9,382 nucleotides of DNA from positions 1 to 9,382 of the forward strand of contig CAUZEO010000208.1 in assembly GCA_963578625.1 (NCBI GenBank). Reading direction: 5' to 3'. The notes under the pieces were generated by a model. That model was not told where the DNA came from. It ran no database searches and saw nothing but the letters and a program-made list of their open reading frames with translations. Each line of letters opens with the position of its first letter. The stretch's first letter is position 1. This document shows positions 6,449-9,382 of this stretch, one piece after another. A program made the position numbers and the translations under genes. The DNA is from CAUZEO01 sp963578625 (GTDB lineage: Bacteria > Verrucomicrobiota > Kiritimatiellia > SLOV01).

Positions 6449-6595
6449 GTCGGGATATGGGGGAAATCATTCAAGCACTCCGGCCTGTACCCGGAACCAT
6501 GGACGACCATGCAGTACCTGGCGGCGTATCCTGCGGACAGGCGCGCGGGCCTCTACATCGCCGCGCATGACCCATCCGGCAGCCCCAAACGGATC
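6449..6595 (+). pseudogene. Fragment resembling a putative glycoside hydrolase N-terminal domain
   Basis: In the plus frame starting at 6449 the translation includes GIWGKSFKHSGLYPEP, WTTMQYLAAYP and GLYIAAHDPSGSPKR. The pairing of a MQ(Y/W)xA-Y segment with GLY-AAHDP-G-K resembles, from memory, the N-terminal region of large uncharacterised glycoside-hydrolase-like proteins (DUF6259-like). It has no start codon of its own. The resemblance stops at about 6595, where the minus-strand GH29 fragment begins. Just upstream (6339-6460) another plus frame gives SMWLGAADDARSAV, which may belong to the same lost gene after a frameshift, but I cannot confirm that. Confidence 0.35.
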
Positions 6596-6874
6596 CCACG
6601 TCAGCTTATCGACCGACCGGTATCCGAAACTGGCCTCCGAATATTCTTTCTCCGGAGTGCCGCGCGCGGTTTGGTACTCCTTCCAATAGGATGCGGTGGG
6701 GTGGGCTGCATACAGGAAGATTCCGAACTTGGCATCCTTGAACCATTCCGGGGTCCGGTGCCGGTCCAGCGACTCCCACGTCGCTTCGTAGTTTCCAAGC
6801 GAGACATCGCCCACGTCTTCAGCCCCAGCGCCAAAAGAAGCCATCACCACCACAAACGCCAACCATCGATTCAT
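6590..6874 (-). pseudogene. 5' fragment of a secreted GH29 alpha-L-fucosidase-like gene
   Basis: The minus strand from ATG 6874 encodes a signal peptide (MNRWLAFVVVMASFGAGAE), then YEATWESLDRHRTPEWF and KDAKFGIFLYAAHP, the characteristic opening of a branch of GH29 fucosidase-like proteins. It continues with EYQTARGTPEKEY and KLTWDP (to residue 95). A purine-rich stretch with GGAG lies upstream of the ATG. GH29 enzymes are usually well over 400 residues; here the similarity ends after about 95. The frame stays open to 6467 only by crossing into sequence that codes for something else on the other strand. The catalytic region is absent, so this is a dead fragment. It is divergent from the second GH29-like gene. 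Confidence 0.68.
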
Positions 6875-7131
6875 ACCCGGACCCTACTCCCCCCAGCCAA
6901 CGTAGGGACAGTACCTAATTGCGCTTGGGTAAGCCCGCCTGCATTCCGGGCGGATGAAAGCGGTAGATCGAACCCTCGCGGAACAAAAATTGCGTAGTAT
7001 GCCGTATAATGTTTCGGAGCCTTGAGCATCCGCTGGCACTTACTGCCGATCCAATCGTGCCACTGCGGGGGCCCAGTTTGGCATTGCGCTGCTCGGGAGA
7101 AATCGCACAAGATGCGTTCCGGAGGAATTGC

Positions 7132-7689
7132 ATGATAGAGAACAAGGCCGAGTCTCAGGAGCGAATCAAGTGGTTTCACCAGGCACGTTTCGGGATGTTT
7201 GTGCACTGGGGGCTGTACAGTCTCCTGGGCCGGGGCGAATGGGTCATGCTGCAGGAGAGAATTCGCAGCCGGGACTACGCGCGGATTGCCGACCGGTTCA
7301 ATCCGGCAAGGTTCGACGCCGATGCGTGGGCGAAGCTGGCGGTCGGCAGGGGATGGGAATCCACCATGACCCTGGGCGACCCGATTGGGGGGGGATATAT
7401 ACGGCACAATCCCAACTGGAAGACCGCCTACCTGCATATGTTTCACTACCCCGGCACCGAAGCGGTCGTGCCGATGGTCGCGTCCCGCGTGCGGTCGGCG
7501 GAGCTCATGGGAACGGGGCCGAAACTGAAGGTCCGCATGGAATACAACGGCCGAATGATCCTGTCCGGCCTGCCACCCCGCCCGCCTCACCCGGCCATGA
7601 ACACCATCAAGGTTCGGTTCGCGGAGACACCACGGGTCATCCCGTACAAGAAGGCGGACCAGCCCGCCTGGCTGGAGGGCAGGTTGTGA
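7132..7689 (+). CDS. Internally deleted GH29 alpha-L-fucosidase-like protein
   Basis: 185 residues from ATG 7132, with a strong ribosome binding site GGAGGA (7121-7126) at 5 bases. Residues 10-70 are a clear GH29 opening: IKWFHQARFGMFVHWGLYSL, GEWVM, RFNPARFDADAWAKLA. It then jumps at residues 70-74 to WESTMTLGDPIGGGYI and NPNWKT, a motif found in full-length enzymes after the catalytic centre. At about residue 98 it jumps again to AYLHMFHYPGTEAVVP and a C-terminal beta-domain (KLKVRMEYNGRMIL, VIPYKKA). The barrel strands carrying the catalytic nucleophile and acid are missing, as is the usual LLLNVGP segment. Full-length relatives are roughly 400-500 residues. Both losses keep the frame. Fucosidase activity is very unlikely; a relic, or a small carbohydrate-binding product, are the options. 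Its TGA overlaps the next gene's GTG. Confidence 0.75.
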   Translation: MIENKAESQERIKWFHQARFGMFVHWGLYSLLGRGEWVMLQERIRSRDYARIADRFNPARFDADAWAKLAVGRGWESTMTLGDPIGGGYIRHNPNWKTAYLHMFHYPGTEAVVPMVASRVRSAELMGTGPKLKVRMEYNGRMILSGLPPRPPHPAMNTIKVRFAETPRVIPYKKADQPAWLEGRL

Positions 7690-8873
7690 AGCGGCAGGAG
7701 ATCGGCGACTACTATCGAAACCACCTGCTGAACGAGGTCATGCCTTTTTGGGAAGTCCGGACCCGCGACGAAGAATGCGGCGGGTACCTGACTTGTTTTG
7801 ACCGGCAGGGAAACGTTACCGACAGGACCAAGTACGTCTGGTTCCAAGCTCGGCAGCTTTACATGTTTTCCGCCCTCTACAACCAGATGGAACCGAGTTC
7901 CAAGTGGCTTGATTTGGCAAAACATGGGCGCGATTTCCTGGTTGCTCACGCCTACGCCGGTGATGGGAGATGGCAATACCAACTCGATCGCAACGGCGCC
8001 GTCGAGAAAGGCACGATCTCTATTTATACCGACATGTTCCTGCTCCAGGGATTGAGTGAGTATGCGGTTGCGAGCGGTTCCGATGAAGACCGTACCCTGA
8101 TTGAGGAGACGATGGCGGGCATAGAGAAAAATGTCACGGACCCTGAATTCAAGGATATTTTTCACGGGACCTGGAACCCTCGGTATAAGCGCCATGGAAT
8201 CCACATGATCTCCATCAACACGGCAGACGTGGTGTCGCAGGTCTTGGGAAGAGATCGAACCCGGTCTCTGATCGACTATTGCATTCACGCAGTGCTGTTC
8301 GAATTCGCCAAGGATGAATTCGAAGCTCTTTTCGAGTCGATCGGTCGGGACGGTGCGATCATCGACGATGAAGAGGGCCGTATTCTCGATCCGGGGCACG
8401 CGCTCGAGTCGGCGTGGTTCTGCATTGCGGAAGGAAGGCTTCGCGGGGATCAGACAATCATCGACCGAGCCATCCAGGTTGCCGAGTGGACGTATCGGCG
8501 CGGACACGACGGGGAGCACGGGGGGATCTTTGCGTTTCTCGATGCAAGCGGCAAGGAGCCGAGGCAGAAAGACTGGCACAAAGAGGCCAACATAATGTGG
8601 CACGACAAGTGTTGGTGGGCGAATTCGGAAGCCCTGTACACCCTGGCTCTTTGCGCCGTCCAGACCGGTGACACAACTTGGTGGAACCGTTTTGAAAAAT
8701 TACACACCTTTTGCCGCGAACATTTCTACGATCCGGAGTTCGGTGAGTGGTATCCGGAATTGTACCGTGACGGCAGCGTGAAGCTGAGTGACAAGGGAAC
8801 ACTCTGGAAGGCGGCATATCATTTGCCGCGGTCGCTGATGCAAATCGCCCTGCTGTTCGAAAATCATGAGTGA
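7686..8873 (+). CDS. N-acylglucosamine 2-epimerase (AGE) family protein
   Basis: 395 residues from GTG 7686, which overlaps the preceding stop as GTGA; GGAGGG (7674-7679) lies 6 bases upstream, so translation is probably coupled. The frame is open much further upstream, but that part only shadows the fucosidase-like gene. Family members are cytoplasmic (alpha/alpha)6 barrels that epimerise or isomerise sugars such as N-acetylglucosamine, mannose or cellobiose. Hallmarks are KYVWFQARQLYMFS (49-62), SIYTDMFLLQGLSEY (112-126), DPGHALESAWF (235-245), EANIMWHDKCWWANSEAL (300-317) and KAAYHLPRSLM (375-385). H238 and H379 match the two catalytic histidines. The length and full motif set suggest an active enzyme. 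The exact sugar cannot be told; its operon with a GH29-type gene suggests sugars released from a polymer. Confidence 0.9.
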   Translation: MKRQEIGDYYRNHLLNEVMPFWEVRTRDEECGGYLTCFDRQGNVTDRTKYVWFQARQLYMFSALYNQMEPSSKWLDLAKHGRDFLVAHAYAGDGRWQYQLDRNGAVEKGTISIYTDMFLLQGLSEYAVASGSDEDRTLIEETMAGIEKNVTDPEFKDIFHGTWNPRYKRHGIHMISINTADVVSQVLGRDRTRSLIDYCIHAVLFEFAKDEFEALFESIGRDGAIIDDEEGRILDPGHALESAWFCIAEGRLRGDQTIIDRAIQVAEWTYRRGHDGEHGGIFAFLDASGKEPRQKDWHKEANIMWHDKCWWANSEALYTLALCAVQTGDTTWWNRFEKLHTFCREHFYDPEFGEWYPELYRDGSVKLSDKGTLWKAAYHLPRSLMQIALLFENHE

Positions 8874-9382
8874 GGGAAATCGAAAAGCCTGGTACGCATT
8901 GCGCCGAACCATGCCTCCCTGGTCGTTTGACGACAACCTGGCGGAGTTGATCGCATGCCTTCCCCGGTACGGAGTGGACGAGATAATCGTGAAGGTCGAT
9001 GCCGAGACCTTCTCTCACGGTCACACCCCCCTTCAGTGGGTCCGCGATTATCTTCCAAAACTGATTCGGGTCAGAGATGCAATGGATCGGCTGGGGATCG
9101 TGTACTCGATAAATCCCTGGTTCACTCTCGGACACTGCGACCGCGGCTGGGACGGTTCGTCCACGCCGGACATCGAGCGGTTGGTGGGGCACGATGGCGC
9201 GAAGTGTAAGGAGTGCGCATGCCCCCTTTCGCAAGGCTGGCGGGAGTATTTTTTTGAGGTGTGGAGATTGTACGCGGAGACGGGTCCGAAGGTTTTGTGG
9301 GTTGAAGACGACATTCGCACTTTCAATCACACGCCGGCCGAGTTCGGGTGTTTTTGTCCGGCGCATATGAAGATGTTTTCCA
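8866..9382 (+). CDS. Uncharacterised, possibly TIM-barrel, protein; 3' end cut by window
   Basis: ATG 8866 overlaps the epimerase stop by 8 bases (ATGAGTGA), with no separate ribosome binding site, so it is likely co-translated. The frame is open for 172 codons to the window edge. The start reads MSEGNRKAWYALRRTMPPW, followed by GVDEIIVKVDAETFSHG (36-52), GIVYSINPWFTLGH (77-90), CPLSQGWREYFFEVW (119-133) and VLWVEDDIRTFNH (143-155), then a Cys pair CFCPAH. The alternation of short beta strands ending in acidic residues (VKVDAE, WVEDD) with helices fits the first half of a glycoside-hydrolase-like TIM barrel. There is no signal peptide. I recall similar proteins near glycosidase genes but cannot name a family. 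A role in handling oligosaccharides with the epimerase is an inference from the operon. Confidence 0.75.
   Translation, partial: MSEGNRKAWYALRRTMPPWSFDDNLAELIACLPRYGVDEIIVKVDAETFSHGHTPLQWVRDYLPKLIRVRDAMDRLGIVYSINPWFTLGHCDRGWDGSSTPDIERLVGHDGAKCKECACPLSQGWREYFFEVWRLYAETGPKVLWVEDDIRTFNHTPAEFGCFCPAHMKMFS

Noticed and set aside
7128..7685. Upstream extension of the epimerase frame
   Set aside because: The first 186 codons only shadow the GH29-like gene in another frame; the family fold and the ribosome binding site place the start at GTG 7686.
7587..8603. 338-codon open frame on the minus strand
   Set aside because: It lies opposite the epimerase, whose family motifs are clear; the minus translation shows no recognisable domain and is a shadow of GC-rich codon use.
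8458..9366. 302-codon open frame on the minus strand
   Set aside because: It covers the end of the epimerase and the coupled downstream gene. Its translation is rich in Arg, Pro, His and Cys without motif structure.

Overview
The window is about 9.4 kb of moderately GC-rich bacterial DNA with a polysaccharide-degrading flavour. The gene content points to the Planctomycetota/Verrucomicrobiota/Lentisphaerota/Kiritimatiellota group: secreted multidomain hydrolases, GH29 fucosidase-like sequences, an AGE-family epimerase, and intergenic DNA full of short repeats of the ACCACGGAG, CACGGGT-n-ACCCGTG and AATATCGAATG kinds. This placement is an inference from gene style and repeats; no marker gene is present.

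Layout. 12-1973 (minus) is a secreted endonuclease/exonuclease/phosphatase-fold protein with jelly-roll-like and Calx-beta domains. 2231-2378 holds a 126-bp miniature transposable element with 18-bp inverted ends and an 11-bp target duplication; it inserted exactly at the start codon of a small DksA/TraR-type zinc-finger gene (2378-2710). A divergent glucosamine-6-phosphate deaminase (NagB)-like gene follows (3087-3935), with a copy of the same 62-nt repeat on each side. 3936-4283 has no gene and is a mosaic of palindromic repeats. 4284-4853 (minus) is the remnant of a beta-sandwich-like protein broken by an in-frame TAG. 5038-6396 (plus) is a secreted alpha/beta-hydrolase whose last ~20 residues look foreign.

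From about 6330 to 7689 the DNA is a junkyard of carbohydrate-enzyme pieces: a plus-strand fragment resembling a putative glycoside hydrolase, a minus-strand GH29 N-terminus abutting it at about 6587-6600, and a plus-strand GH29-like gene that has lost its catalytic core through what look like two internal deletions but keeps an open frame and a good ribosome binding site. That shortened gene overlaps by 4 bases an apparently intact AGE-family epimerase (7686-8873), which overlaps by 8 bases a gene of unknown, possibly TIM-barrel type that runs off the right edge (8866-9382+). These three form a tight plus-strand operon, probably for sugar catabolism.

Overall impression: a region that once held several carbohydrate-active enzymes and is being eroded by deletion, nonsense mutation and rearrangement, with repeats and a small transposon around it. 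I do not see a CRISPR array, tRNA or rRNA, nor a clearly new multi-gene defence or biosynthetic system. The best leads are the transposon at the dksA-like start, the in-frame double deletion in the fucosidase, and the unfamiliar protein at the right edge.
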